Positions 33,456-42,962 of a DNA stretch of 64,000 nucleotides are shown here, piece by piece; the first letter of the stretch is position 1, and each line of letters begins with the position of its first letter. The DNA is taken from the NCBI RefSeq assembly GCF_006542765.1, contig NZ_SKCD01000021.1, positions 1 through 64,000 of the forward strand, read 5' to 3'. This DNA is from Paenibacillus luteus. GTDB lineage: Bacteria; Bacillota; Bacilli; Paenibacillales; Paenibacillaceae. The translations under genes and the position numbers were made by a program. The notes under the pieces were generated by a model, which was not told where the DNA came from, did not search any database, and saw only the letters and a list, made by a program, of their open reading frames with translations.

Positions 33456-33969
33456 GCTGCCGGCTTATTTCGTCTGGGTTATGAATATCGGAGGGTTGTC
33501 ACTGCTGCCTCTGTTGATCAGTTTCGTGTTCATTCAATTGCCTGACCGTTGGTTTCATCGGGATCAGGGGCTGCTTAGGCTTCTTCCGATCGAGCGAAAC
33601 GGGAAAATATATAGTCGTATTTTAAGGATAAACCGCTGGAAGGGCTGGCTCCCCGATGGAGGAGCATGGTTGAAGGGTGGATTTACCAAAAAAAAGCTTC
33701 AGACAAACACGCTTTCCTATTTGCAGCAATTCACCAAGGAAACGAGACGCGGCGAATGGGCCCATTGGTGCATGCTGCTAATGACCCCCCTGTTCATCCT
33801 TTGGAATGAGGGCTGGGGCATAATAGCTGTGTTTGCCTATGCTTTTTTTGCCAATTTGCCCTGTATCCTTGTTCAGCGGCACAACCGCGCGAGGTTCTCT
33901 CGCCTGATGTCGCGAAGGGACGAGATATGCTATTCTAAAGAGATGAAATTAGTCAGCTTGGAGGAATAG
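33445..33969 (+). CDS. crtO: glycosyl-diaponeurosporenoate acyltransferase, CrtO-like
   Basis: About 174 residues, a small membrane protein with an N-terminal helix and two C-terminal helices. CrtO-like features are L-P-D-R-W-F, R-I-L-R-I-N-R-W-K-G-W-L-P-D-G-G, E-T-R-R-G-E-W-A-H-W and N-L-P-C-I-L-V-Q-R-H-N-R-A-R. It is expected to esterify the sugar of a carotenoid with a fatty acid. ATG 33445 follows GGGAGG and overlaps crtQ by 11 bases, so the pair is coupled. The upstream frame from 33370 is spurious. Confidence 0.82.
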   Translation: MFLKLPAYFVWVMNIGGLSLLPLLISFVFIQLPDRWFHRDQGLLRLLPIERNGKIYSRILRINRWKGWLPDGGAWLKGGFTKKKLQTNTLSYLQQFTKETRRGEWAHWCMLLMTPLFILWNEGWGIIAVFAYAFFANLPCILVQRHNRARFSRLMSRRDEICYSKEMKLVSLEE

Positions 33970-33974
33970 TAAAC

Positions 33975-35123
33975 GTGGATTTTAACCTGCAATATTTATC
34001 TTTTTTCGTCATTCATACCGATGGAGAGGAGAGTGCCGCCTCCTCAGGCAAGCGTTACAAGCATTATCAAACGCTGGAGGAGGATACTTACGAGGATAGC
34101 GAGATACAACGGTTTCTGGATGATGAGTTCAAGCGGATCGTGAAGAGGAAGGTGGAGCGCAATCCGAACTCTGCCGGAGCGCCGACGAAAATCGGCCGCT
34201 TCATGGTCGAGCCCGGCTATGAGCTGGGCAGCAACCAGAACTATAATTTGTTCCAGCGCCTGCGTGACGCAGATTCGAAGGAGAGGTTCATAGGCATAGC
34301 AGATGAGCTTGTCCGGATTTACATGGATACAAGCGCGGTTAGGGGCGGGGCATTTATTATTGCTCTATCCAAGCTGAATACGTATTTTGACGAGCCGTTT
34401 TTGTTTCTTCTCAAGTGCGACTTTGAACCTAAGATTGCTAGAATTTCCGATGAGAAGAGCCTGATTTCCCAAGTAGAGATGGCGATAAGCGCTCGCAGCA
34501 TCAAGTCGATCCAATACCCGCATATGCCGGAGGAAGGAATGCTGGAGCACTGGGAGGTGAAAATTCACCAAGCCTCACATGCTCGTTATTTCGAGGATTT
34601 CTTGAAATACGTCTCTTATGAGAAGCCATTGCCGGAAGTGATAGGCGAGCAGGTGGTTGAGATGGTCCATCAATTCATTGCCGACAAATGGCAAGAGGAC
34701 GAGAGCAGCGAGCGCCGCGAGGAGGAGAATGCGGTCGAGGTCTGGGCTGCGAGCGAAAAGCGGGAATTACAGGAATGGTGGACACCTGAGCAGGTTGAGG
34801 TGGCAGCGGCAGCGCTCGTCGAGCAGAAGCCGGATTTGCAATTTTCCTTTAAGCTGGACGATGTAACCGTAAAGGGGCTGCTTGCCGACTTTGGAGCCGC
34901 GATTCATTTTGCCAAGCATAACGGCCGTTATGTGGTTGTCATTGAAGGCGATGCGTTTCAATTCGAGAAGGGCATGTCTCCGGTAGAGCTTGTGCAGCCG
35001 CTGGATTTGGTCGATGTGATGCCGCGAATCGGCAGCCGTAAACCGGCAGAAGACGCTGATTCTGGCTATAGCTACACGCCGGCTGGCGAGAGTCCAACAA
35101 ATAACGATGATGTGCCATGGTAA
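33975..35123 (+). CDS. uncharacterised protein, DUF3900-like
   Basis: A 382-residue soluble protein beginning at GTG 33975, with GGAGG 10 bases upstream. The N-terminal half (L-Q-Y-L-S-F-F-V-I-H, then S-A-V-R-G-G-A-F-I-I-A-L-S-K-L and F-L-F-L-L-K-C-D-F-E) resembles Bacillales proteins annotated DUF3900 and faintly recalls nucleoid-associated NdpA-like proteins. The middle is highly charged (D-E-S-S-E-R-R-E-E-E-N). It sits five bases after crtO and may be cotranscribed, but no link to carotenoids is known. The family name is given from memory and is tentative. Confidence 0.55.
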   Translation: MDFNLQYLSFFVIHTDGEESAASSGKRYKHYQTLEEDTYEDSEIQRFLDDEFKRIVKRKVERNPNSAGAPTKIGRFMVEPGYELGSNQNYNLFQRLRDADSKERFIGIADELVRIYMDTSAVRGGAFIIALSKLNTYFDEPFLFLLKCDFEPKIARISDEKSLISQVEMAISARSIKSIQYPHMPEEGMLEHWEVKIHQASHARYFEDFLKYVSYEKPLPEVIGEQVVEMVHQFIADKWQEDESSERREEENAVEVWAASEKRELQEWWTPEQVEVAAAALVEQKPDLQFSFKLDDVTVKGLLADFGAAIHFAKHNGRYVVVIEGDAFQFEKGMSPVELVQPLDLVDVMPRIGSRKPAEDADSGYSYTPAGESPTNNDDVPW

Positions 35124-35170
35124 ACTTGCGAGCATGTATCAAATGCTGGAATAAGGGAGAGGATAATTAA

Positions 35171-35530
35171 GTGGACAACTTATTTTTTATAGAAATAGGC
35201 ATGGGGTGCGATCTGCACGGTCAAAATATTACGAAGGCATCGGTACGTGCGGTACAAAACGCCATTCACCACAACTCGATGCCGGGACTGCGGTCGCTGC
35301 TTCCGGGTGGGTCGCTGGATCAGATGAAGGTGCGGGTAAGGCTTGCGCTTCCTTGTGACCATGAGCTGCTTGATGTGGAGCAGGTCAAAACAGTGCTGCC
35401 TTACGGTCAAGTGACTGTAGAGCTGCTCGACGGCGGCATGCTTACGACTAGCGGTGTGGTTTTGCCCGATAAAGACGACAAAAACGATTTGATCTATATC
35501 GTAAACGCGTCGGTTGAGGTAGGCTACTAA
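35171..35530 (+). CDS. Lin0512 family protein
   Basis: A 119-residue protein matching the Lin0512 family pattern: F-I-E-I-G-M-G-C-D-L-H-G-Q-N at the start, A-V-Q-N-A-I-H-H-N-S-M-P-G-L, and V-L-P-Y-G-Q-V-T-V-E in the second half. Family members often occur with related short proteins and may act as oligomeric enzymes, but no reaction is established. GTG start behind AGGGAGAGG. It follows the DUF3900-like gene by 47 bp. Confidence 0.85.
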   Translation: MDNLFFIEIGMGCDLHGQNITKASVRAVQNAIHHNSMPGLRSLLPGGSLDQMKVRVRLALPCDHELLDVEQVKTVLPYGQVTVELLDGGMLTTSGVVLPDKDDKNDLIYIVNASVEVGY

Positions 35531-35561
35531 TCGCATCTCCGTTGCCAAAAGGGAGAATACG

Positions 35562-36875
35562 ATGGTTTTAAAGCTCGTTCTATTCGCACTATTGCTTGTA
35601 TTTACTGCATTCTTCGTAGCAACGGAGTTTGCGATTATTCGCATGCGCTCAAGCCGGGTTAATCAGATGGTAGCAGAAGGAGCGAAGAACGCTAGAGCCG
35701 TTCTTCAAGTGACAAGCAAACTGGACGGGTATTTATCCGCCTGCCAGCTTGGCATTACGATTACGGCGCTTGGTCTCGGCTGGCTGGGTGAACCCACCGT
35801 GGAGCAGATCTTGCATCCCATCTTTGACCGTCTTCATATCGAAGGCGAACTGAGCTCGGTCTTGTCGTTCGTGATTTCGTTTCTAATCGTGACGTATTTG
35901 CATGTGGTGCTCGGCGAGCTAGCTCCTAAGACGCTGGCGATTATTAAATCGGAGGAAGTCAGCCAATGGACGGCGCCCATTATTGTCGTTTTTTATAAGG
36001 TGATGTATCCTTTCATTTGGCTGCTCAACGGCTCCGCTAACGGTTTGGTTCGATTTCTGGGATTAAAGCCTACAAGCGAGCATGAAGCCCATTCTGAAGA
36101 AGAAATCCGCATCATCTTATCCGAGAGCTATGAGAGCGGCAAAATCAATAAAAGCGAATATGGCTATGTGAACCGGATATTTGATTTCGATGAACGGTTG
36201 GCGCGTGAGATTATGGTGCCGCGCACGGATATGGTTTGTTTATTTACTGACCTTACTCGTGACCAAAACCTTGAAATCATTAAGAAGGAGCAGTATACCC
36301 GTTTTCCGGTTGCGAAGGGCAGCAAGGACAACATCATTGGCATCTTGAACACGAAGCAGTTTTTTCTGCGCTATGATACCGACCGCGATGTTGAGGTGGT
36401 CAAGCTGCTGCAGCCGGTCATGTCCGTTCCAGAGGTTATACCCATCAATAAGCTGCTCCGAAAAATGCAGCAGGAACGAGTGCATATTGCGATATTGCTC
36501 GATGAATACGGGGGCACCGCGGGCTTGATTACGATCGAAGACATCATCGAAGAGATCGTTGGCGAAATACGCGATGAGTTTGACGCGGATGAGGTGAAGG
36601 AAATCGAAATCATTGAGCAGCAGCGATATTTGGTCAATGGAAAAGCCTCGATCAGTGACTGGAATGAAGCGGCTGGGACACATTTGGACAGTGAAGACGT
36701 GGATTCGATTGGTGGATGGCTGTTCAACCAGAAGCCAGAGCTTCCCGTAGGGGAGCCATGGACGTATGATAATATGACCTTTATCATACGCGAGCGAGAT
36801 GATAATCGCATTCGAAAAATCGAAATCCAAACGGATTTGAGCGAAAGTGAGATTAGCGCTTACGGACATGCATAG
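35562..36875 (+). CDS. HlyC/CorC-family membrane protein (DUF21, CBS pair, transporter-associated domain)
   Basis: A 437-residue protein with an N-terminal DUF21/CNNM transmembrane region (A-T-E-F-A-I-I-R in helix 1 and L-G-E-L-A-P-K near residue 120). Two CBS domains follow (M-V-P-R-T-D-M, and I-L-L-D-E-Y-G-G-T-A-G-L-I-T-I-E-D), then a C-terminal CorC_HlyC domain. Relatives export magnesium or confer ion resistance; haemolysin is a historical label. The ATG follows GGGAG. Probably in the same transcript as the preceding Lin0512 gene. Confidence 0.9.
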   Translation: MVLKLVLFALLLVFTAFFVATEFAIIRMRSSRVNQMVAEGAKNARAVLQVTSKLDGYLSACQLGITITALGLGWLGEPTVEQILHPIFDRLHIEGELSSVLSFVISFLIVTYLHVVLGELAPKTLAIIKSEEVSQWTAPIIVVFYKVMYPFIWLLNGSANGLVRFLGLKPTSEHEAHSEEEIRIILSESYESGKINKSEYGYVNRIFDFDERLAREIMVPRTDMVCLFTDLTRDQNLEIIKKEQYTRFPVAKGSKDNIIGILNTKQFFLRYDTDRDVEVVKLLQPVMSVPEVIPINKLLRKMQQERVHIAILLDEYGGTAGLITIEDIIEEIVGEIRDEFDADEVKEIEIIEQQRYLVNGKASISDWNEAAGTHLDSEDVDSIGGWLFNQKPELPVGEPWTYDNMTFIIRERDDNRIRKIEIQTDLSESEISAYGHA

Positions 36876-36921
36876 GCTTGTATGAGAAGCCGAATTTTAG
36901 TCTATTTATGAGGGGGCCTGG

Positions 36922-37713
36922 GTGTTGGGGGATTTAATTAATGCCATTATCATGGGGATCGTGGAAGGATTGACCGAGTTTTTGCCCGTCTCGTCAACCG
37001 GACACTTGATTTTAACGGCAGAGCTGCTGAAATTCACGGGAGACCGGGCCAAGACGTTTGAGGTGGTCATCCAATTTGGTGCTGTACTCGCTGTGCTGGT
37101 GCTCTATCGAAAGCGGTTTGCCAAGCTGCTTAACTTCAAGATAAGCAAAGGTTCAGGCTTGAATGCCCTTCATGTATTGCTGGCGATGATTCCTGCGGGC
37201 GTCTTCGCGGTTGTGCTGCATTCCTTCATTAAGCAATACTTGTTTGGCCCGCAGACGGTGCTCATCGGGCTCGTAGCGGGAGGCATTCTGATGATTATCG
37301 CCGATCGGGTGAAGCGAAAGCCCGCAGCCGAAGAGCTTGATGATATCACATATAAGCAAGCCTTTGCGATCGGCTGCTTCCAGGTGCTTGCGCTTTGGCC
37401 GGGATTCTCGCGTTCAGGCTCGACGATATCCGGCGGCATGCTTTTTGGAACGAGTCAGAAGGCGGCCGCAGAGTTTACGTTTATCGTCTCGGTTCCCATC
37501 ATGGCAGGAGCGAGCGGTATCGATTTACTCAAAAGCAGAGAGTTTCTGACCATGGCTGACCTGCCTCTGTTCTTGATTGGTCTTATCGCTGCTTTCATTG
37601 TCGCGATGATTGCCGTTGTGACCTTTATCAACATGATGAAGAAAATTAAGCTTTCTTGGTTTGCCTATTACCGCTTTGCGCTTGCTGCACTATTTTATTT
37701 TATTATTTTATAA
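36922..37713 (+). CDS. uppP: undecaprenyl-diphosphate phosphatase
   Basis: A 263-residue integral membrane enzyme that recycles the cell-wall lipid carrier; extra copies confer bacitracin resistance. The catalytic motifs are [14 protein letters not shown] (residues 15-28) and [10 protein letters not shown] near residue 160. The start is GTG 36922 (or TTG 36925), with GAGGGGG just upstream. 46 bp after the CorC-like gene. Confidence 0.94.
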   Translation: MLGDLINAIIMGIVEGLTEFLPVSSTGHLILTAELLKFTGDRAKTFEVVIQFGAVLAVLVLYRKRFAKLLNFKISKGSGLNALHVLLAMIPAGVFAVVLHSFIKQYLFGPQTVLIGLVAGGILMIIADRVKRKPAAEELDDITYKQAFAIGCFQVLALWPGFSRSGSTISGGMLFGTSQKAAAEFTFIVSVPIMAGASGIDLLKSREFLTMADLPLFLIGLIAAFIVAMIAVVTFINMMKKIKLSWFAYYRFALAALFYFIIL

Positions 37714-38039
37714 AAAAAGCCAATAACCACTGAATTGTAAGAGAATCACCGAGAACCATTTTCATTTAGCTTTTTTCGCCAAAAATATCAAGTCATTCAT
37801 CTATCATTTTTTTATATCTAAACGATCATTTTTTCTGATAAACCATCTTAAATCAGGGCAAATTGCCCTGATTTCTTTATTTTCACGAGCAATATCGCCA
37901 AATTGCATAAATATGGGATTTTGAAGACTCGTGGACAGCGTTGAAGGATTTGTCTGATTATGTTAGGTTAAGTAATATTGTAATGGTTTTTTCAGAGGAA
38001 ACGAAATGTTGATGATTTTATGTTTATGAGAGGTGGATA
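37714..38039. other. intergenic region between uppP and cysJ
   Basis: This AT-rich 326-bp gap contains the hairpin at 37850-37874 and presumably the cysJI promoter. It shows no S-box riboswitch pattern and no gene. The segment 37960-38036 ends with the GAGGTGG ribosome site of cysJ. Confidence 0.45.
37850..37880 (+). terminator. 12-bp near-palindromic hairpin, terminator upstream of cysJ
   Basis: AAATCAGGGCAA (37850-37861) pairs with TTGCCCTGATTT (37863-37874), then CTTTATTTT. It is 137 bp after uppP and 160 bp before cysJ. The core CAGGGCAAATTGCCCTG is almost repeated after cysI (41819-41836). Confidence 0.7.
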
Positions 38040-39911
38040 TTGTTGCAACTTCAGGTAACGAACAGTCCGTTTAACCAAGAGCAGGCCGAGCTTCTAAATC
38101 GCCTCCTGCCCACATTGACCGAGTCTCAGCGCGTATGGCTTACCGGTTATTTATTTGCCAGCCAAGCGTCGGCTGGAGCGGCTCCAGCCGTTTCAGAAAT
38201 CCAAGCAATTGCAGCGGCTCCAGCTGCTGCAGAGACCGTAATTGCAATTAACCAACCTGCCGTATCCAAGGAAGTTACGATCTTGTTTGGTTCCCAAACT
38301 GGCAACTGCCAACGGCTTGCAACGGGGTTTGGGCGCAAGCTGGAAGAGCAGGGCTTTCAAGTCACTCTAGCAGCCATGAACAAGTTCAAGACTAATGGCT
38401 TGAAGAAAGTTGAAAATTTACTGCTTGTCGTCAGTACTCACGGTGAAGGCGAACCGCCAGATAACGCACGGGCTTTCCACGAGTTTCTCTATAGCAAGAG
38501 AGCGCCACAGCTTGAGAATCTGCATTTCTCCGTCCTGGCGCTTGGAGATACGTCCTATGAGTTTTTCTGCCAGACGGGCAAAGACTTTGACAAGCGGCTG
38601 GAAGAGCTTGGCGGCAAGCGGCTATCTCCGCGTGTGGACTGCGACCTGGATTATGATGAGCCGGTGGCAAGCTGGTCTGCGCAAGTGCTTAACTCATTGG
38701 GCAATCGCGTCAATGCAGTATCAGGAGCGGCTCTTGCAGCTGCGGCTACAGATCTAGCGAACGATATTGCAGCTGAGCAATCTGCCTATTCGCGTACGAA
38801 TCCATTTCGAGCAGAGGTTCTGGCCAATTTAAACCTGAACGGCCGCGGCTCAGATCGGGAAACCCGTCATTTGGAGCTGTCATTGGAAGGCTCCAATTTA
38901 CAATACGAACCAGGGGACAGCCTTGGCATATATCCAGAAAACCATCCTGCACTCGTTGATGCGATCATTCAAGAGTTTGGCTGGAATCCGGAGGAAATCG
39001 TTCCCATTAACAAAAATGGCGAGCAAGGCTCGCTCAGAGAAGCGCTGCTTAAGCATTATGAAATTACGGCATTAACAAAACCACTGCTTACACAAGCGGC
39101 GGAGCTGTCGCTGCATGCCGGTTTGCGGGAGCTTATTGCACCAGGCAAGGAGCAAGAGCTCAAAAGTTATATCAACGGACGGGATCTGCTTGATTTGGTA
39201 CAGGATTTTGCCCCATGGCAGGCGTCTGCAAGCAGCTTGGTTGCTATTCTAAGAAAGCTGCCAGCGCGTCTATATTCCATTGCAAGCAGCTTTAAAGCGA
39301 ATGAAGATGAAGTTCACCTCACGATTCGTGCTGTTCGTTACGAATCGCATGGCCGCGATCGTTATGGCGTATGCTCCATCCATTGCGCGGAACGCGTGCA
39401 GCCAGGCGACAGCTTGCCAATTTACATTCAACAAAATCCGAACTTCAAGCTGCCCGCTAATCCAGAGACACCGATCATTATGGTTGGACCAGGCACTGGC
39501 GTAGCGCCATTCCGCGCATTTCTTGAAGAGCGTGAGGAGCTTGGCGCAGAAGGGAAATCATGGCTCTTCTATGGAGACCGTCATTTCGTGACAGACTTCC
39601 TTTATCAGACGGATTGGCAGAGAATGCTGAAAGACGGTGTTCTTACGAAGCTTGATGTTGCATTCTCTCGCGATACAGAAGAAAAGGTATACGTTCAGCA
39701 CCGTTTGCTGGAGAAAAGCCGTGAACTGTTTGCATGGCTGCAAGAAGGAGCATATGTATATATTTGCGGCGATGAGAAGCATATGGCCCATGACGTGCAT
39801 ACGGCTCTACTCACCGTCATTGAACAAGAAGGCGGTTTGAGCACGGAGGAAGCAGCGGCTTACCTTGAAAATCTACAGCAGGAACAGCGCTATCAGCGTG
39901 ACGTTTATTAA
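38040..39911 (+). CDS. cysJ: sulfite reductase (NADPH) flavoprotein alpha subunit
   Basis: About 623 residues, a diflavin reductase. The N-terminal flavodoxin domain has S-Q-T-G-N-C-Q and V-S-T-H-G-E-G-E-P-P-D-N-A. It is followed by an FAD-binding linker (R-L-Y-S-I-A-S-S), an NADPH domain (G-P-G-T-G-V-A-P-F-R-A-F, then Y-I-C-G-D), and a C-terminal Y-Q-R-D-V-Y. It passes NADPH electrons to CysI for sulfite to sulfide reduction. The start is TTG 38040 or 38043 behind GAGGTGG. An Ala/Pro-rich linker lies at residues ~40-75. Confidence 0.94.
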   Translation: MLQLQVTNSPFNQEQAELLNRLLPTLTESQRVWLTGYLFASQASAGAAPAVSEIQAIAAAPAAAETVIAINQPAVSKEVTILFGSQTGNCQRLATGFGRKLEEQGFQVTLAAMNKFKTNGLKKVENLLLVVSTHGEGEPPDNARAFHEFLYSKRAPQLENLHFSVLALGDTSYEFFCQTGKDFDKRLEELGGKRLSPRVDCDLDYDEPVASWSAQVLNSLGNRVNAVSGAALAAAATDLANDIAAEQSAYSRTNPFRAEVLANLNLNGRGSDRETRHLELSLEGSNLQYEPGDSLGIYPENHPALVDAIIQEFGWNPEEIVPINKNGEQGSLREALLKHYEITALTKPLLTQAAELSLHAGLRELIAPGKEQELKSYINGRDLLDLVQDFAPWQASASSLVAILRKLPARLYSIASSFKANEDEVHLTIRAVRYESHGRDRYGVCSIHCAERVQPGDSLPIYIQQNPNFKLPANPETPIIMVGPGTGVAPFRAFLEEREELGAEGKSWLFYGDRHFVTDFLYQTDWQRMLKDGVLTKLDVAFSRDTEEKVYVQHRLLEKSRELFAWLQEGAYVYICGDEKHMAHDVHTALLTVIEQEGGLSTEEAAAYLENLQQEQRYQRDVY

Positions 39912-39964
39912 TAGATAAATAATCAGCATGAGTGTGTTTATGATTGCGAGAGGAGACAGCAACA

Positions 39965-41689
39965 ATGGCAAAAGAGCAATTGGTTAAGCCGATCGGCGGC
40001 CCGCCAAGCGAGGTAGAGCATATAAAGATCGAAAGCAATTATTTGCGCGGCGCACTGGTTGAAACGATGAGAAATCCGATTACAGGCGGTCTGCCTGAGG
40101 ATGACAATCGGTTGTTGAAATTTCATGGGAGTTATATGCAGGACGACAGAGACCTGCGGAATGAACGTGAGAAGCAAAAGCTGGAGCCCGCATTTCAATT
40201 CATGATTCGGGTGGTCTTGCCTAGCGGCGTTGCCACCTCTGATCAATGGCTAGCGATGGATGAACTGGCACACAAGTACGGAAACGGCACGCTGCGTTTG
40301 ACGACTCGTCAAACCTTCCAAATGCATGGTATCCTCAAATGGAATTTGAAACCGACGCTGCAAAAAATCAACAGCGAGCTGATGACTACACTTGCAGCCT
40401 GCGGGGACGTTAACCGCAACGTGATGTGCAGTCCGAATCCGTTTCAATCCGATCTTCATGAAGAGGTGAGCTACTGGGCTCGTCAAGTGAATGACCACTT
40501 GGCGCCGCGGACTCGCGCTTATCATGAAATCTGGCTTGACGGAGAGAAAGTGATTGATGGTCAACAAGATGGGGCAGAGGTTGAACCTATCTACGGGCCG
40601 GTATATTTGCCGCGTAAATTTAAAATCGGATTTGCAATCCCTCCTCACAATGACGTAGACGTATTCTCACAGGATATCGGCTATATTGCTGTCGTAGAAG
40701 ATGGGAAGCTGAAAGGCTTCAACATTTCTGTTGGCGGCGGCATGGGGATGACGCATGGCGATTCTACGACTTATCCGCAGCTTGGTAAAGTCATTGGTTT
40801 CTGTACGCCTGAGCGCATTGTGGCACTTGCGGAGAAAACGGTCATGATTCAACGGGATTACGGAAACCGTTCCATTCGTAAAAATGCAAGATTCAAATAT
40901 ACGATCGACCGCCATGGAATCGAATGGTTCAAAACAGAGCTTGAAAACCGTCTTGGTTGGCAGCTTGAGGAAGTCCGTCCTTATCAATTCGATAACAACG
41001 GCGACCGTTACGGCTGGCTGAAGGGCAGTAACGGCAAATGGAATTTGACGTTGTACATTCAAAGCGGGCGCATTGAAGACAAAGACGGTTATAACCTAAT
41101 GACCGGTTTGCGCGAGATTGCAAAGATTCATACTGGCGATTTCCGGATTACGCCGAATCAAAATCTCATTATTGGCAGTGTAAGCAGCCAGAAGAAACGT
41201 AAAATTTCCGAATTGGCGGAGCAGTACGGCTTAACGGATGGTACGCAGCATTCTGCCCTGCGCAGAAGCTCTCTATCTTGTGTTTCTTTGCCGACTTGCG
41301 GACTTGCCATGGCGGAAGCCGAGCGTTACCTGCCGACTTTGATCGACAAGCTGGAGCCTATTATCAATGAAGCCGGACTCCGCGACAAGGAAATCAATAT
41401 CCGTATGACAGGTTGTCCGAATGGCTGCGCTAGACCAGCACTCGGCGAAATTTCCTTTATCGGCAAATCGTTAGGCAAATACAATATGTACATGGGGGCT
41501 GGCTTTGCTGGCGAGAGGCTGAATAAGCTCTACCGTGAAAATATTGACGAGACCGAAATTCTCGACACCTTGAAGCCGATTATCCATCAGTACGCAAAGG
41601 AGCGTCAATCCGGCGAGCATTTCGGAGATTACGTTATCCGCGCAGGCTTTGTCAAAGCGGTTCATGATGGGCAGGAATTCCATAATTAA
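39965..41689 (+). CDS. cysI: sulfite reductase hemoprotein beta subunit
   Basis: About 574 residues. It reduces sulfite to sulfide at a coupled sirohaem and 4Fe-4S centre. The cluster cysteines are in the [10 protein letters not shown] and [10 protein letters not shown] segments near the C-terminus. Substrate-binding arginines are expected in [14 protein letters not shown] 39965 is preferred because AGAGGAG lies about ten bases before it; ATG 39944 has no such site. It follows cysJ by 53 bp in one operon. Confidence 0.95.
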   Translation: MAKEQLVKPIGGPPSEVEHIKIESNYLRGALVETMRNPITGGLPEDDNRLLKFHGSYMQDDRDLRNEREKQKLEPAFQFMIRVVLPSGVATSDQWLAMDELAHKYGNGTLRLTTRQTFQMHGILKWNLKPTLQKINSELMTTLAACGDVNRNVMCSPNPFQSDLHEEVSYWARQVNDHLAPRTRAYHEIWLDGEKVIDGQQDGAEVEPIYGPVYLPRKFKIGFAIPPHNDVDVFSQDIGYIAVVEDGKLKGFNISVGGGMGMTHGDSTTYPQLGKVIGFCTPERIVALAEKTVMIQRDYGNRSIRKNARFKYTIDRHGIEWFKTELENRLGWQLEEVRPYQFDNNGDRYGWLKGSNGKWNLTLYIQSGRIEDKDGYNLMTGLREIAKIHTGDFRITPNQNLIIGSVSSQKKRKISELAEQYGLTDGTQHSALRRSSLSCVSLPTCGLAMAEAERYLPTLIDKLEPIINEAGLRDKEINIRMTGCPNGCARPALGEISFIGKSLGKYNMYMGAGFAGERLNKLYRENIDETEILDTLKPIIHQYAKERQSGEHFGDYVIRAGFVKAVHDGQEFHN

Positions 41690-41706
41690 ATTGCTTTGCT
41701 TATTAT

Positions 41707-41784
41707 TAAGCCAAGGTGAAAAGGCTATCGCCGTCCTTTGGCGGCGCGACGCGTTTCATTCCGAGAAATATAGCGAATGTATAG
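41707..41784 (+). repeat. intergenic repeat, copy A (one module)
   Basis: This 78-bp segment (CCAAGGTGAAAAGGC... CATTCCGAGAAATATAG) matches 50220-50297 with about ten mismatches by eye. It contains an internal GCCGTCC-TTT-GGCGGC inverted structure. It lies between the cysI stop and its terminator, so it is probably transcribed. Confidence 0.8.
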
Positions 41785-41818
41785 CCTACGGATATAATTT
41801 CCTGTAATTTAAGTGAGT

Positions 41819-41846
41819 CCAGGGCAAATGCCCTGGGCTTTTATTT
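41819..41846 (+). terminator. intrinsic terminator of cysJI
   Basis: CCAGGGCA (41819-41826) pairs with TGCCCTGG (41829-41836), then GCTTTTATTT. It is 130 bp after cysI, beyond repeat copy A. Confidence 0.75.
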
Positions 41847-41947
41847 ATAACAGCCGATAATGAAATGCAAAAGGATACTATACTGACTTACAAAATTAGT
41901 TTTAATTCCATCGACTTATTGGCCAGTGAATAGTGAACAAAATAAGG

Positions 41948-41979
41948 AACAGGCGATCCGTAAGCCGGAATCGCCTGTT
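41948..41979 (-). terminator. terminator for the DUF3817 gene
   Basis: AACAGGCGAT (41948-41957) and ATCGCCTGTT (41970-41979) form a perfect 10-bp stem. On the minus strand it is followed by CCTTATTTTG. It is 27 bp past the stop of the minus-strand gene. Confidence 0.65.
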
Positions 41980-42005
41980 TGGTTCGTTGTTTGTCGCTTA
42001 AAATC

Positions 42006-42293
42006 TTAACCGCGAAGAAGCTTTTTATCGAGCACGAAGGTGCCAAATGGCAGAAAGGCAGCGATAAAAGCAGCTGCAACTTTCAGAATCGACCAGCGGT
42101 GTGTAATCCATACATGAAGAACGGCAAGCATATAAAGGACAAATAAGAGTCCATGCAAACCTCCAACAACAGTTACAACGTGCGGGAAATCCGCCCAATA
42201 CTTGAGCGGCATCGCAATGAGCAGCAGCACAAGAAAGGAAATCCCTTCATAGAAGCCGATGAAACGCAATCGGCCTAAAGCAGTCTTTAACAT
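42006..42293 (-). CDS. DUF3817 family membrane protein
   Basis: A 95-residue protein with three transmembrane helices. The N-terminal F-Y-E-G-I-S-F-L-V-L-L, the central G-G-L-H-G-L-L-F-V-L-Y and the terminal F-L-P-F-G-T-F-V-L-D-K are the DUF3817 (YdzA-like) signature. Function unknown. ATG 42293 is preferred, seven bases after GGAGG. It follows the TetR gene on the same strand and may be cotranscribed with it. Confidence 0.85.
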   Translation of the reverse strand: MLKTALGRLRFIGFYEGISFLVLLLIAMPLKYWADFPHVVTVVGGLHGLLFVLYMLAVLHVWITHRWSILKVAAAFIAAFLPFGTFVLDKKLLRG

Positions 42294-42317
42294 CAAATAA
42301 CCTCCAATTAATATGAG

Positions 42318-42932
42318 CTAGCGCGGTTCCAAACCTGTCCACAATAGTTCTACGATTTCGGCAGCAGCTTGTTCCACTGTTTTTTCATTATTTATAATTT
42401 CTTTACGGTTTTTTATGGTCAGCATAGCCGTAAAGAGGTGAGCAAGCAGCATGGCATCGTTTCCGACGATCTCGCCTTCATCGATGGCTTGCTGAAATAC
42501 GCTGGCTATCAATTCATGCAGCGCATGCTCGCTAGCCCGAATGCTTTCGGCTTGCTCTTCGGTCAAGCCGCTGGACGCCTCCCGCATCATCGTTTCAAAC
42601 TCAACATGTGCATTATTCATGTGACGTATGGCAACTTCAAGCATTCGCTCCCTAAGGGGACCTGGGCTATGAACAAGCTTGGCCGTTTGATCATAGGCCA
42701 TCTTCAATACAAACTGGAGACATTCCGTAAAGAGAATAGCCTTGTTGTTAAAATAGTAATATACGCTTGCTTTGGTGATCCCGCAGGCCTTTGCTACACC
42801 TTCCAAAGATACCTTTTCAAAACCATGCTCCATAAATAAATACGCAGCTGTTCTCAATATTTGGTGCATCGTCTGGATTGAACCTGTACCTTTGGGACGG
42901 CCTGGTTTGCGTTTAACTGGCTCCTCGCTCAT
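42318..42932 (-). CDS. TetR/AcrR-family regulator of the MMPL transporter
   Basis: About 204 residues. A basic lead (K-R-K-P-G-R-P-K-G) precedes the helix-turn-helix (V-S-L-E-G-V-A-K-A-C-G-I-T-K-A-S-V-Y-Y-Y-F-N-N-K). The C-terminal ligand domain is of a common drug-efflux regulator type. GGAGGG fits ATG 42932, the third in-frame ATG. Divergent from the MMPL transporter with an AT-rich palindrome between them, it most probably represses that pump. The inducer is unknown. Confidence 0.88.
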   Translation of the reverse strand: MSEEPVKRKPGRPKGTGSIQTMHQILRTAAYLFMEHGFEKVSLEGVAKACGITKASVYYYFNNKAILFTECLQFVLKMAYDQTAKLVHSPGPLRERMLEVAIRHMNNAHVEFETMMREASSGLTEEQAESIRASEHALHELIASVFQQAIDEGEIVGNDAMLLAHLFTAMLTIKNRKEIINNEKTVEQAAAEIVELLWTGLEPR

Positions 42933-42962
42933 TGCCATGCCCTCCATTCATCATATTGTCAA

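Noticed and set aside
37880-38039. S-box (SAM) riboswitch before cysJ
   Set aside because: No conserved S-box blocks are present, and the only hairpin is the palindromic terminator-like one at 37850.
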